From: a virus
Virus record (IMG/VR): IMGVR_UViG_3300049020_000013
Coordinates: 1 to 55,848 of that record
DNA length: 55,848 bases
Direction: 5' to 3' (one strand)
The first letter of the stretch is position 1. Each line of letters begins with the position of its first letter. This document shows positions 7,057-15,186 of the stretch, in pieces. Both the position numbers and the translations under genes were made by a program. The notes under the pieces were generated by a model. It searched no databases and was not told where the DNA came from. It saw only the letters and a list, made by a program, of their open reading frames with translations.

Positions 7057-7750
7057 GCGCATCATTCCAACGATGCTGTGCCGCGGCCGCACCCTGGTGA
7101 AGGGCAAGCAGTTCGCCGGTGACCGCAGCATCGGCCATGTCCAGCAGGCGGCAAGAGTCCATGCACGCCGGGGTGTGGATGAGCTGCTCATCCTGGACAT
7201 AGGCGCCAGCAAGGAAGAGCGCGGCCCAGACCTGGAAATGGTGCGCGAGTTGGCCGCCGAGTGCTACATCCCGGTCACAGTGGGTGGCGGCATTTGCCTG
7301 CTGGACGACATCGACGCGCTGCTGCGGGCCGGCGCGGACAAGGTGTCCATCTGCACCCATGCCACGGAGCCATTCATCCGTGCGGCGGCGGAGCACTTTG
7401 GCCGCCAGGCCATCACCGTAGTCGTAGAGCACGGCGACGAGTCGCTTGCGCAGACGGTTTACAGTGCATTGCAGGCCCAAGATGCAGGCGCCGGAGAAGT
7501 CATCGTCCAGTCAAAGCCCCGGGACGGGGTGCTGTGCGGGTATGACCTGCCAGTCGTGAGTGCCGTGTCAATGGCGCTGGATGTTCCTGTCATTGCCTCT
7601 GGTGGCTGTGGCACGCCAGAGCACATGCACGAGGCCCTGCAGGCTGGTGCTGATGCCGTGGCGGCCGGCGCCATGTTTGCGTTCACTGACCACACGCCTA
7701 GAAGTTGCGCGCAGTACCTGAGGACCAAGGGATGGGAGGTACGCCTATGA
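7046..7750 (+). CDS. HisF2-like imidazole-glycerol-phosphate-synthase-type cyclase subunit
   Basis: This 234-residue TIM-barrel protein is related to HisF. It has AKRIIPTMLCRGRTLVKGK, ELLILDIGASKEERGPD, VTVGGGICLLDDIDALLRAGADKV and VIASGGCGTPEHM. In LPS and flagellin sugar clusters, HisF2/HisH2 partner the PseA/WbpG amidotransferase as an ammonia-channelling unit and are not used for histidine. No HisH gene is seen nearby, so the glutaminase would have to come from the host or be bypassed. Overlaps pseA by 11 bp. Confidence 0.85.
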   Translation: MLAKRIIPTMLCRGRTLVKGKQFAGDRSIGHVQQAARVHARRGVDELLILDIGASKEERGPDLEMVRELAAECYIPVTVGGGICLLDDIDALLRAGADKVSICTHATEPFIRAAAEHFGRQAITVVVEHGDESLAQTVYSALQAQDAGAGEVIVQSKPRDGVLCGYDLPVVSAVSMALDVPVIASGGCGTPEHMHEALQAGADAVAAGAMFAFTDHTPRSCAQYLRTKGWEVRL

Positions 7751-8178
7751 GGCTAATCAGCGCCTACAGCCACCCTGATGCGCTTCGGCGTCTGTACGAC
7801 CTTCTGGCCGAGCGCAAGCCGGAGCAGTCGATCAGTCACAAGCGGATGCCCTCATGGGAGGAGCATGTGGCATTCGTGGAATCGAGGCCATATGAGGCGT
7901 GGTATCTCATCGACGTTGTGACGGAGAACGTCGATGACGTTGCGCTCATCACGGAGATAGCTGGGGCCGTGTACCTCTCAAGGCAGCGCGAGATCGGCAT
8001 CGGGATTTTCGAGAGGTTCCGTGGCAACGGCTACGCGAGCCACGCAGTCAGATCGTTGATGACGCGCCACCCTGGCCGCTTCCTGGCAAACATCAACCCC
8101 GCCAACGAGCCGAGCATTCGGCTGTTCCGCGGCCTAGGGTTCGGCGGCCCCATCCAAATCACGCTGGAGAAGACATGA
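7747..8178 (+). CDS. GNAT acetyltransferase (PseH-like role)
   Basis: This 143-residue GNAT-fold protein has the acetyl-CoA loop region IGIGIFERFRGNGYASHAVR and the C-terminal NPANEPSIRLFRGLGF motif common in sugar N-acetyltransferases. In the pathway the PseH step acetylates C4-NH2 before UDP removal, and this is the only candidate in the operon. ATGA overlaps on both sides. Confidence 0.8.
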   Translation: MRLISAYSHPDALRRLYDLLAERKPEQSISHKRMPSWEEHVAFVESRPYEAWYLIDVVTENVDDVALITEIAGAVYLSRQREIGIGIFERFRGNGYASHAVRSLMTRHPGRFLANINPANEPSIRLFRGLGFGGPIQITLEKT

Positions 8179-9155
8179 CGCCGCTGATCGTGGCCGAGAT
8201 GTCGGCGAACCATCTGGGCAGCCTGGACCGCGCCATGGCCATCGTGGATGCCGCAGCCGAGGCCGGGGCGAACGCGATCAAGCTGCAGACATGGGCCCCT
8301 GACACCATGTGCCTAGACCGCAGCTACACGCTACAGAGCGGGCCATGGGCGGGGCGCAAGCTATTCGACCTGTACCGCGAGGCCCACACGCCTTGGGAAT
8401 GGCACAGGCCGATCTTCGAGCGCGCCAGGAGCAAGGGGCTGATCCCATTCAGTGCCGCATTCGATCGAGAGAGCGTGGACTTTCTCGAAGCGCTGGGGGT
8501 GGACCGGCACAAGGTGGCGAGCTTTGAACTGACGGATCTGCCACTGATCCGCTATGCCGCCAGGACAGGAAAGCCGCTGATCATGAGCACGGGCATGGCA
8601 TCCGTGGCGGAGATCACCGCGGCCTATGCTGCCGCCAACAGCCGGCACATCACGCTCCTGAAATGCACCAGCGCCTACCCGGCGACCGTGGAGGATGCCA
8701 ATTTGGCCACGATCCCTGACATGCAGCAGTGGCTGGGTTGCGATGCTGGGCTATCCGACCACACGCCAGGCCACGCGGTGGCGGCCGCAGCGGCGGCACT
8801 GGGCGCGGCCCTCATCGAGAAGCACCTCACGCTGAGCAGAGCAGACGGGGGCCCAGATGCTGGCTTCAGCATGGAGCCCGACGAGTTCGCGGCCATGGTC
8901 AAGGCGTGCCGCACCGCCGCAGCAGCCAGGGGAACGCCGCACTACGGGTGCACGCCCAGCGAATCAACCGCGCTGCGTCGCAGCCTGTACATCGCCAGGG
9001 ACATGAAGGCCGGAGAAATTCTGACGGTGGACGCCGTGCGCACGGCTAGACCGGCATGCGGCCTGCCGCCGGCAAAGTACCAAACCGTGCTCGGCCAGAC
9101 CATCAAGCAAGACACGATGGCTGGAACCCCGTTGACCATGGAGATGTTGGCATGA
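8175..9155 (+). CDS. pseI: Pseudaminic acid synthase
   Basis: This 326-residue NeuB-family protein is closest to PseI. It has LIVAEMSANHLGS at the start, AIKLQTWAPDTMCLD, the PseI-type KLFDLYREAHTPWEWH block, VASFELTDLPLIRY and IMSTGMASVAEI. A C-terminal SAF/antifreeze-like domain begins near SLYIARDMKAGE. It condenses the 6-deoxy-AltdiNAc sugar with phosphoenolpyruvate to give pseudaminic acid. It is the last enzyme gene of the operon, overlapping its neighbours by ATGA. Confidence 0.92.
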   Translation: MTPLIVAEMSANHLGSLDRAMAIVDAAAEAGANAIKLQTWAPDTMCLDRSYTLQSGPWAGRKLFDLYREAHTPWEWHRPIFERARSKGLIPFSAAFDRESVDFLEALGVDRHKVASFELTDLPLIRYAARTGKPLIMSTGMASVAEITAAYAAANSRHITLLKCTSAYPATVEDANLATIPDMQQWLGCDAGLSDHTPGHAVAAAAAALGAALIEKHLTLSRADGGPDAGFSMEPDEFAAMVKACRTAAAARGTPHYGCTPSESTALRRSLYIARDMKAGEILTVDAVRTARPACGLPPAKYQTVLGQTIKQDTMAGTPLTMEMLA

Positions 9156-9412
9156 GCCAGATGATTCCGGCCAACATCGACACCGTACACATCCTGCGCG
9201 ACCTGAACGAGTGGGGGTGGCGAGACTACAAGATTGAGATGGCGTGCGGCTTCTCGAAGGGCTACATCGCCCAGGTCAGGTGCCGCAACGTCAAGGAGAT
9301 GACGTACGCCCGAGCAGCTCGGCTCTACAACTTCTGGCTCGCGGAATCAGAGACGCAGCTGGCCTCGTGCGTAACCTTGGGGATTCAACCTCTCGAAGAG
9401 ACAACGAGCTGA
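9152..9412 (+). CDS. Small HTH-like DNA-binding protein
   Basis: This 86-residue protein overlaps the pseI stop. The stretch WRDYKIEMACGFSKGYIAQV looks like a helix-turn-helix used in phage regulators and small terminase partners. It could regulate late genes or the operon; not assigned to a family. Confidence 0.6.
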   Translation: MSQMIPANIDTVHILRDLNEWGWRDYKIEMACGFSKGYIAQVRCRNVKEMTYARAARLYNFWLAESETQLASCVTLGIQPLEETTS

Positions 9413-9467
9413 CAAGTTGGAACACTGGCGCCCCATGTAGTCATTACCTCGCTGCAGGGGCAGCCAC

Positions 9468-9941
9468 ATGGCTCGTCCGTCAAAGTTCAAGCTCGAATTC
9501 GTAGCGCAGGCTGAGAAGCTCTGCGCTCTTGGCGCTACTGATGTCGAGATTGCTGACTTCTTCGGGGTCAATGTAGCGACGCTGTACAGATGGAAAGCCG
9601 ATCACTCCGAGTTCGGCGACGCCCTCAAGGTCGGCAAAGAGTCAGCTGACGAGCGCGTGGAGCGCAGCCTGTACTGGCGCGCAATGGGCTATGAGCACGA
9701 CGAGGTGGACATCCGGGTTGTGAACGGCGAAGTGGTGCAGACGCCCATTCGCAAATACTACCCACCGGACACTACGGCGTGCATTTTCTGGCTGAAGAAC
9801 CGTCGTAAAGAGCAGTGGCGCGACAAGGTGGAAACAGGGGTCACGGACAAGGAGGGCAACGATGTTGCCGCCGTTGATCCGACCGAGGCCGTGAGGCGCC
9901 TTGCGTTCCTGCTGGCAAAGGGGGCGCAGTCAAATGGCTGA
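9468..9941 (+). CDS. terS: Terminase small subunit
   Basis: This 157-residue protein has an N-terminal HTH (GATDVEIADFFGVNVATLYR) followed by FGDALKVGKESADERVERSL and ACIFWLKNRRKEQWRDK. This is the pattern of small terminases in many temperate phages. It recognises the packaging site and regulates the large terminase at 15183, which is unusually 5.2 kb downstream. Confidence 0.88.
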   Translation: MARPSKFKLEFVAQAEKLCALGATDVEIADFFGVNVATLYRWKADHSEFGDALKVGKESADERVERSLYWRAMGYEHDEVDIRVVNGEVVQTPIRKYYPPDTTACIFWLKNRRKEQWRDKVETGVTDKEGNDVAAVDPTEAVRRLAFLLAKGAQSNG

Positions 9942-10443
9942 CGACCTCGCATCGCGGCGCGCGAAGCTGTTTGGCACACAGCCGCAGGGCCCGTCGCCCG
10001 AAGTTCTCGCGCTGCTGAACACAGTCAACGAGGCGCAGTCGGCGAATGCCGAACTGGCCCAGGCGCTGCGGGCCACGGTCAAGGATCTGACGGCCACCAT
10101 CAAAGCCGAAGAGGCCGAAGAGAGCGCAGAGATTGCGGCACTCAAGGCCGAGTGCGCCTCGTGGATGGAGCGCTGCATGGCCGCCGAGGTGGAGAGGGCT
10201 CGGTATCAGGAGCGCGCGGCAGCCGCCGAGGAGGCCCTGGCCAGCGAGCGGTCAAGGCCGATGCCGCAGATGCCAGAGATGCCGGCCATGCCGGCGCCCG
10301 TGATCGATGCGGCCGCCATCGCTGCGGCGGTCATTGCGGCGATGCCTCAACCAGCAGTGCCCATGCCGCCTAAGGCATGGAGCTTGGATACCAAGGACTC
10401 GATGGGCAATCCGCGCCGAGTCCGAATCACACCGGAGTATTGA
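9934..10443 (+). CDS. Coiled-coil hypothetical protein with Pro/Met/Ala-rich tail
   Basis: This 169-residue protein overlaps terS by 8 bp. The first 110 residues form a long acidic Ala/Glu-rich coiled coil, followed by a Pro-Met repeat region (PQMPEMPAMPAP) and a hydrophobic Ala/Ile helix. The C-terminus (GNPRRVRITPEY) is conserved-looking. Probably a virion-associated or assembly factor. Confidence 0.65.
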   Translation: MADDLASRRAKLFGTQPQGPSPEVLALLNTVNEAQSANAELAQALRATVKDLTATIKAEEAEESAEIAALKAECASWMERCMAAEVERARYQERAAAAEEALASERSRPMPQMPEMPAMPAPVIDAAAIAAAVIAAMPQPAVPMPPKAWSLDTKDSMGNPRRVRITPEY

Positions 10444-10444
10444 G

Positions 10445-10885
10445 ATGCCGCTTGGCTCAACCATGGAGGCGGATGTCCTCAACCTGCTGTTGTGCGCGAA
10501 GGCCATTGCCAACATTGCAGACAACGCAGGGGCCAGCCCAAGCACCGCGGTGTGGGTGTCGCTGCACAGCGCAGACCCATCAAGCGGCACGCAGGGGACG
10601 AACGAGATCAGCGTGACCGGCTACGCCCGTGTGTCGGTGACTCGCAGCACCACCGGATGGGCGGTGAGTGGGTCGGGCCCAGCGACGGCCAATCCCGTGG
10701 CGGCGATCACATACGCAATCCTGACGAGCACAAGCACCGGGACCATCACGCATGCATCGGTGGGTCTGACCAGCGCGAGCACGGGCGGAAAGATAGTCGG
10801 CTGCGGCACGGTATCGCCAAACATCAACTACGGCCAGAACGTCACGCCGCAGCTGACCACGGCCAGCAGCTTCACGCTGAGCTAG
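10445..10885 (+). CDS. Phage tail-fibre/virion-associated protein
   Basis: This 146-residue protein has the pattern WVSLHSADPSSGTQGTNEIS then TGYARVSVTRSTTGW. This block occurs in short phage tail-fibre or decoration proteins, rich in Thr/Ser/Gly beta strands. Probably part of the particle surface. Confidence 0.7.
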   Translation: MPLGSTMEADVLNLLLCAKAIANIADNAGASPSTAVWVSLHSADPSSGTQGTNEISVTGYARVSVTRSTTGWAVSGSGPATANPVAAITYAILTSTSTGTITHASVGLTSASTGGKIVGCGTVSPNINYGQNVTPQLTTASSFTLS

Positions 10886-10894
10886 GAGCACACC

Positions 10895-11344
10895 ATGCCG
10901 CTGTACACCTTCGGCCGCAGCGCATTCAGCCTGAGCACTTCGGCTGACTCGCTCACCATCGCCAGCTCGAACAACCCACTGCGCATCATCATTGCGGACA
11001 TCAAGGGCCTGGGCACCTCAAGCTCGGCCAACGAGGTGCTGATGTTCCGCGGCACCTCTGTGGGCAGCAGTGCGGCCGGCGGCAGCATCACCCCGAGCAA
11101 GGTCAACACCGGCAGCGCGGCGGCCACGTTCGCGGTCTACACCTCGTTCGCAAGCTCCACGCAGAGCACGGGCGGCGATGTGATGTGGCGCTTTGGAGTC
11201 AACGGCAACGGCGGGCAAGACAAGTTCGTCGCCGTCCCGGGGGCTGAGATTCCGATGCCGCGCAATGCATTCTTGTGCCTGCGTGCGGCGTCTGGCGCCG
11301 GCTCGGCGACCGTCAACTTCATGGTTGAAGAGGTAGATGGCTGA
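10895..11344 (+). CDS. Putative virion structural protein
   Basis: This 149-residue Ser/Gly/Ala-rich beta protein has no charged coiled coil or catalytic motif. It sits in a row of similarly composed genes between terS and terL. The stop overlaps the next ATG. Confidence 0.65.
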   Translation: MPLYTFGRSAFSLSTSADSLTIASSNNPLRIIIADIKGLGTSSSANEVLMFRGTSVGSSAAGGSITPSKVNTGSAAATFAVYTSFASSTQSTGGDVMWRFGVNGNGGQDKFVAVPGAEIPMPRNAFLCLRAASGAGSATVNFMVEEVDG

Positions 11345-12234
11345 TGTACGGCCGAGCCCTGCGTGCAGCACCTACGAAGGGGCGCCGGCAGGCTGCTCGC
11401 TTCGGTAAGGGCATCTCGCAGGAGGCGCCGCGGTACGCATTGCGGTTCCCGTCCAATGTGACGGGTAGCGACACCAGTGCGCCATACGTCGCCATTGAGT
11501 TTGCGGACCCACAGAACAACGGCCTGCCGATATGGGGCGCGTCGGGCGCGGGCATTACGGTCGTTAGGAAGATCAGCGTCATTCAGCAGACCGGCTACTA
11601 CGCCCAGATATGGTGGTGCCAGGGCGATGGAGCGACGTTTGACCCGAGTGCCGGCTATTGGGGTGCTCACCCGTACCCGACGACCACGGACAACACGGGC
11701 ACATCGCACGTCTGGGAACTCGCCACAGCAGGCGGTGGTGACTTCTTCAACAGCGCCGGCTCCTCGGATGTGAACCAGGGAACGGCCGTGACGAAGGGCG
11801 TGACGTACCAGCAAGGTATCCGCATCACGCGCGCCAACGCGAACAGCAAAACGGCTGTCTTCTACTTCAACCTGCCCAGCGTCAATGCTGCGGACAGGAT
11901 CAACGTCGATATCACCATCGCAGGCTACGGCGAGACAAATCCGCCATCGCCGAAGCTCATCATCGGCGACTCCCCTTGGTACACGCACTATCAGCATGAG
12001 CGCGCCAGCATGGACTTGGACGCCATCAAGGTGTTCAACGCCGTGCTATCAGAGGCTGACATGCTGTCAGAGGCGAACGACTTCTCTAGGGTGGTCACAA
12101 GCGCCGGGCAATCCGCGATTTGGTGGGGCAAGCACGGCTTCCTCAGCGTTGACGACCTCACGTGCGACTTCGGCACGGGCCGTGCCTTCGCCTGGGCGAA
12201 CAGCAACAAGGGCACCTTGGTGTCGAGGCTGTAG
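11344..12234 (+). CDS. Putative virion protein with LamG-like carbohydrate-binding fold
   Basis: This 296-residue protein has an N-terminal basic segment followed by a beta-rich region. The late DAIKVFNAVLSEADMLSEA stretch resembles the end of laminin-G/concanavalin-like jelly-roll domains. Likely surface exposed and possibly glycan binding. No gap to the next gene. Confidence 0.65.
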   Translation: MYGRALRAAPTKGRRQAARFGKGISQEAPRYALRFPSNVTGSDTSAPYVAIEFADPQNNGLPIWGASGAGITVVRKISVIQQTGYYAQIWWCQGDGATFDPSAGYWGAHPYPTTTDNTGTSHVWELATAGGGDFFNSAGSSDVNQGTAVTKGVTYQQGIRITRANANSKTAVFYFNLPSVNAADRINVDITIAGYGETNPPSPKLIIGDSPWYTHYQHERASMDLDAIKVFNAVLSEADMLSEANDFSRVVTSAGQSAIWWGKHGFLSVDDLTCDFGTGRAFAWANSNKGTLVSRL

Positions 12235-13569
12235 ATGGCCGCCACCGTCTTCGTTTCCTCTGCCAAGGGCGCGGCCGACAACACGACCACGCTCGCGACA
12301 GATGCGTTCACCGTAGGCGGATCGAATCGCGTCCTCTATGTGCTGGCTGGCTCCGGTGCCGGCACGCCTGTTGATCCATCGGCCGTCAAGTGGGGCGGCA
12401 GCGGCGGCACCTCGCTGACGCAGCTCGGCAGCACGCTGAACATGGGCAGCAATGCCAAGGCGTCGCTGTGGAGGTTGATTGCTCCTGCCACCGGCTCCAA
12501 CACGGTCCACGTCACCTGGGGCAGTGCTCAGGACGAGCGATGGATCATTGCCGTCCAGGTCCAGGATACGGACCAGACGACGCCGAACAACACGGTCGCG
12601 ACAGCCACCGGCACAAATGCGTCCCCGACTGTCAACGCCACGAGCGTGTCAGGCAACCTGGTGCTCGACTTCGTGTCGTTCCTTGACATCGGCGGCGCCG
12701 GCTACGGGCTTACTGATGACGTGCCCGACGTGCTCCAGTCGCTGACTGGTGCTGGTGGCATCAGTGCGTTTGAGGGCGCGGGCGCCTCTCGCGAGACGGC
12801 GGCAGGTACATCCACCACGTGCTCGTGGACGGTTGGCGGCACGCTGGCCGGCGGGGGGTGGAGCCTCTTCGCCCTGGCCGTCAATGATGCTGCGGCGGCG
12901 CCGCCAGACGACCCGAGGAACAACTACGACAACGGGGTTCCGGCGGGCTACCTCGTAGACATCGGCTTTGCGGCGCTCTACGGGCACGAGCAGCAGGGCA
13001 TTCCGCTCGCGAACCGCGATTCGATCGCGTCGGCGGCCATGAGCGTGGCTGGCGCATCGACCACCACGATGACGGGTGCCGCGACCGGCGCCGGAGCCCT
13101 CAGCGCCGATGGCGTCTCGACAGTCGCCTTTACGTCGTCAACCGGCACCCTTGTGTCCGCAGCGGCGTCGATCACGTCCACGGCTACGGTGTCGATGTCC
13201 GGCGCGTCTGTCAGTGCAGGGGCACTGGACGCGCATGCCGTCGCAGATGCCGCTTGGGCATCTGGTGGCGGGACCATTGTGTCCGCCGCCGCATCAATCA
13301 CATCGTCCGCATCGGCATCGATGGCCGGCGCATCGACAAGTGCAGGGGCAGTTTCCATTGCCGCGGTGTCGGCGCCGTCAATGGTCGGTGCAGCAAGTGT
13401 GGCCGCCTCCCTGGGCATCGAGTCCGAGATCGTCGTGGACTGGTCATCGGAAGCCAGCGCACAGCAGAGTCGCGCCGAAGGGCCGCGACCACGCAGGGAC
13501 ATCGATACGGACCTGCTGCTCGACCTTGCGCAATCCATCCTCCCGCTACTGAGCCAACTTGGAGCCTGA
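12235..13569 (+). CDS. Repetitive Ala/Ser/Thr-rich virion protein
   Basis: This 444-residue protein has an N-terminal beta domain (to about residue 220), then from about 265 to 395 imperfect repeats of roughly 46-48 residues built on VSAAASITS...MSGAS.SAGAL. The C-terminus (DIDTDLLLDLAQSILPLL) is a short amphipathic helix. A fibrous, low-complexity surface protein is likely. Starts directly after the previous stop. Confidence 0.65.
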   Translation: MAATVFVSSAKGAADNTTTLATDAFTVGGSNRVLYVLAGSGAGTPVDPSAVKWGGSGGTSLTQLGSTLNMGSNAKASLWRLIAPATGSNTVHVTWGSAQDERWIIAVQVQDTDQTTPNNTVATATGTNASPTVNATSVSGNLVLDFVSFLDIGGAGYGLTDDVPDVLQSLTGAGGISAFEGAGASRETAAGTSTTCSWTVGGTLAGGGWSLFALAVNDAAAAPPDDPRNNYDNGVPAGYLVDIGFAALYGHEQQGIPLANRDSIASAAMSVAGASTTTMTGAATGAGALSADGVSTVAFTSSTGTLVSAAASITSTATVSMSGASVSAGALDAHAVADAAWASGGGTIVSAAASITSSASASMAGASTSAGAVSIAAVSAPSMVGAASVAASLGIESEIVVDWSSEASAQQSRAEGPRPRRDIDTDLLLDLAQSILPLLSQLGA

Positions 13570-13570
13570 C

Positions 13571-13885
13571 ATGGCATTCATCCCGCAGGGCAACACAAGT
13601 CTGATCAAGGCCACGACGACCGCGAGCGCGGCCCAGCAGCCGTCAACGGGGAGCGTTCAAGGCTTCCGCCTCTATGCGGCCAGCACTGCGCTGTGCCTGT
13701 ACGCCATTGGCGTGAGCACGGCGACGGCGGCGCTTCCGACGACCGGGGCTGCGGCCGCAGGCATTCCGCTCCCTGGAAACACACCCATCGACGTGAAGGC
13801 CCCGCCCAACGGCTGGATCAGCGTCATCACCTCCACGGCGGGCGGCACGGCAGACGTGTACGTGACGCCGGGAACCGCCGCCTGA
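13571..13885 (+). CDS. Small virion-associated protein
   Basis: This 104-residue Ala/Thr/Gly-rich beta protein (KATTTASAAQQPSTGSVQGF, GWISVITSTAGGTADVYV) is predicted to be structural from composition and position. The ATG 1 bp after the previous stop is preferred over an upstream in-frame ATG at 13559. Confidence 0.65.
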   Translation: MAFIPQGNTSLIKATTTASAAQQPSTGSVQGFRLYAASTALCLYAIGVSTATAALPTTGAAAAGIPLPGNTPIDVKAPPNGWISVITSTAGGTADVYVTPGTAA

Positions 13886-13934
13886 CGGCATCAGGCAACT
13901 CCGCCAGCAATCAGCATCAGCAAGGAGATTCATC

Positions 13935-14414
13935 GTGGCGTACGCCAACAAGATCTTTACCAGCCTGTTCGGCCGCCGCCTCGGCCTGCAGAACATGAGC
14001 ACCACAGAGAGTGGCGGCTCGCGTGGCTTCCAGGAGTACCTGGTGGGCCCGGAGGAGTTTCGCGTCGGCGTGACGACTGCGGAGACGACCAGTACCAACC
14101 TGAACCCGCACGGCATCAGCCGACTACCGGGCACCAGTGCTGCATCCAGCGCGGTCTACACCATCGATCCACCCGTCCCTGGCGTGCGCAAGCTGGTCAT
14201 GGGTACGACCGACAACGGCCCGGTGTACCTGAAGACGGTGAACAACGAAACCATCGTCACCACGGCGGGATCGTCGTTCACGACCGTCAAGGTGTCCAGC
14301 GTGGGCGGCGTGTTCGAGCTGGTCGGCTTGACCACAGCAATCTGGCTGGGCCTGAACCTGACCACGGGCACTTCATCTCAGGCCAGCGGTTTCGGCCTGA
14401 CCACATCCACCTGA
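13935..14414 (+). CDS. Putative virion structural protein
   Basis: This 159-residue protein starts at GTG with AAGGAG 8 nt upstream. The pattern PPVPGVRKLVMGTTDNGPVY...VTTAGSSFTTVKVS is beta-rich. It is the last of the small structural genes before the glycosyltransferase-like gene. Confidence 0.65.
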   Translation: MAYANKIFTSLFGRRLGLQNMSTTESGGSRGFQEYLVGPEEFRVGVTTAETTSTNLNPHGISRLPGTSAASSAVYTIDPPVPGVRKLVMGTTDNGPVYLKTVNNETIVTTAGSSFTTVKVSSVGGVFELVGLTTAIWLGLNLTTGTSSQASGFGLTTST

Positions 14415-14436
14415 CCGGAACTGAGGAGGAGACTCA

Positions 14437-15186
14437 ATGTCCGAGAAGAAGGTTGCGCTCATCGGCTCCGCCCCGGCGAGCATTCGTCTTGCCCCCTACC
14501 ACGATCCAGAGTGGGAGATATGGGCCTGCTCGCCAGGCACTTACGGCGTGATGCCGCGAGTGAATGCGTTCTTCGAGCTGCATCTGTGGGAGCCTGGGCA
14601 GCCGTGGTTCAGCCCTGAGTATGTGCAGTGGCTGACCGCGCTTCCTGGCCGAGGAGTGAAGCTGTGGGTGGGCAATGCGCAGGTTCCGGTCCCTGGCGCC
14701 AGCGTTCTGCCACACGAAGACATCATTTCCGAGTTCGACCCGAATCGCTGGTTCTGCACGTCCAGCCTGTTCTGGATGATGGCTATGGCGATCAAGGAGG
14801 GCGCAACAAAGATCGGCTTCTGGGGCGTGGACATGGCCGCCACGGAAGAGTACGAGATGCAGCGCGCCGGCATCCATTACATGGCCTACCTTGCCCGCGC
14901 TCGCGGCATCGAGGTGGGTGCACCACACGAGTCCGATCTCTTCACGCCGCGCTTCCGCTACGGGATCGATGAGTGGACGCACTCATACCGCAAGCTGCGT
15001 GCTCGCAGGATCGAGTTGGAGAACCGTCGCGTCATGGTGGCCAACGAATCGCACGCCAAGCAGCTTGAAGAGGCATTCCTGCGTGGCGCCCTGGATGACC
15101 TGAAGTACGTGAACGACACCTGGGCGGACAAGGGTGAATACCTTGGTCCGGCACAAGGTGCACCCGCGTTGACAGGGGCCGCGTGA
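14437..15186 (+). CDS. GT42/Maf-like (sialyltransferase-fold) protein next to terminase
   Basis: This 249-residue protein has an N-terminal Rossmann start KKVALIGSAPASIRLAPY and the later block CTSSLFWMMAMAIKEGATKI followed by GFWGVDMA. These have the order and shape of Cst-type GT42 sialyltransferases (GNGPSL; TSGVYMCAVAIALG...GIDF) and of DUF115/Maf proteins, which act in nonulosonic acid transfer to flagellin. Related proteins are common beside phage terminases without a known role, so transferase activity is an inference. GAGGAGGAG ribosome site; GTGA overlap with terL. Confidence 0.6.
   Translation: MSEKKVALIGSAPASIRLAPYHDPEWEIWACSPGTYGVMPRVNAFFELHLWEPGQPWFSPEYVQWLTALPGRGVKLWVGNAQVPVPGASVLPHEDIISEFDPNRWFCTSSLFWMMAMAIKEGATKIGFWGVDMAATEEYEMQRAGIHYMAYLARARGIEVGAPHESDLFTPRFRYGIDEWTHSYRKLRARRIELENRRVMVANESHAKQLEEAFLRGALDDLKYVNDTWADKGEYLGPAQGAPALTGAA

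Noticed and set aside
7046-7750. Histidine biosynthesis gene acquired from the host
   Set aside because: The neighbour is a PseA/WbpG-type amidotransferase, so HisF2 in sugar modification is more likely than HisF of histidine synthesis.
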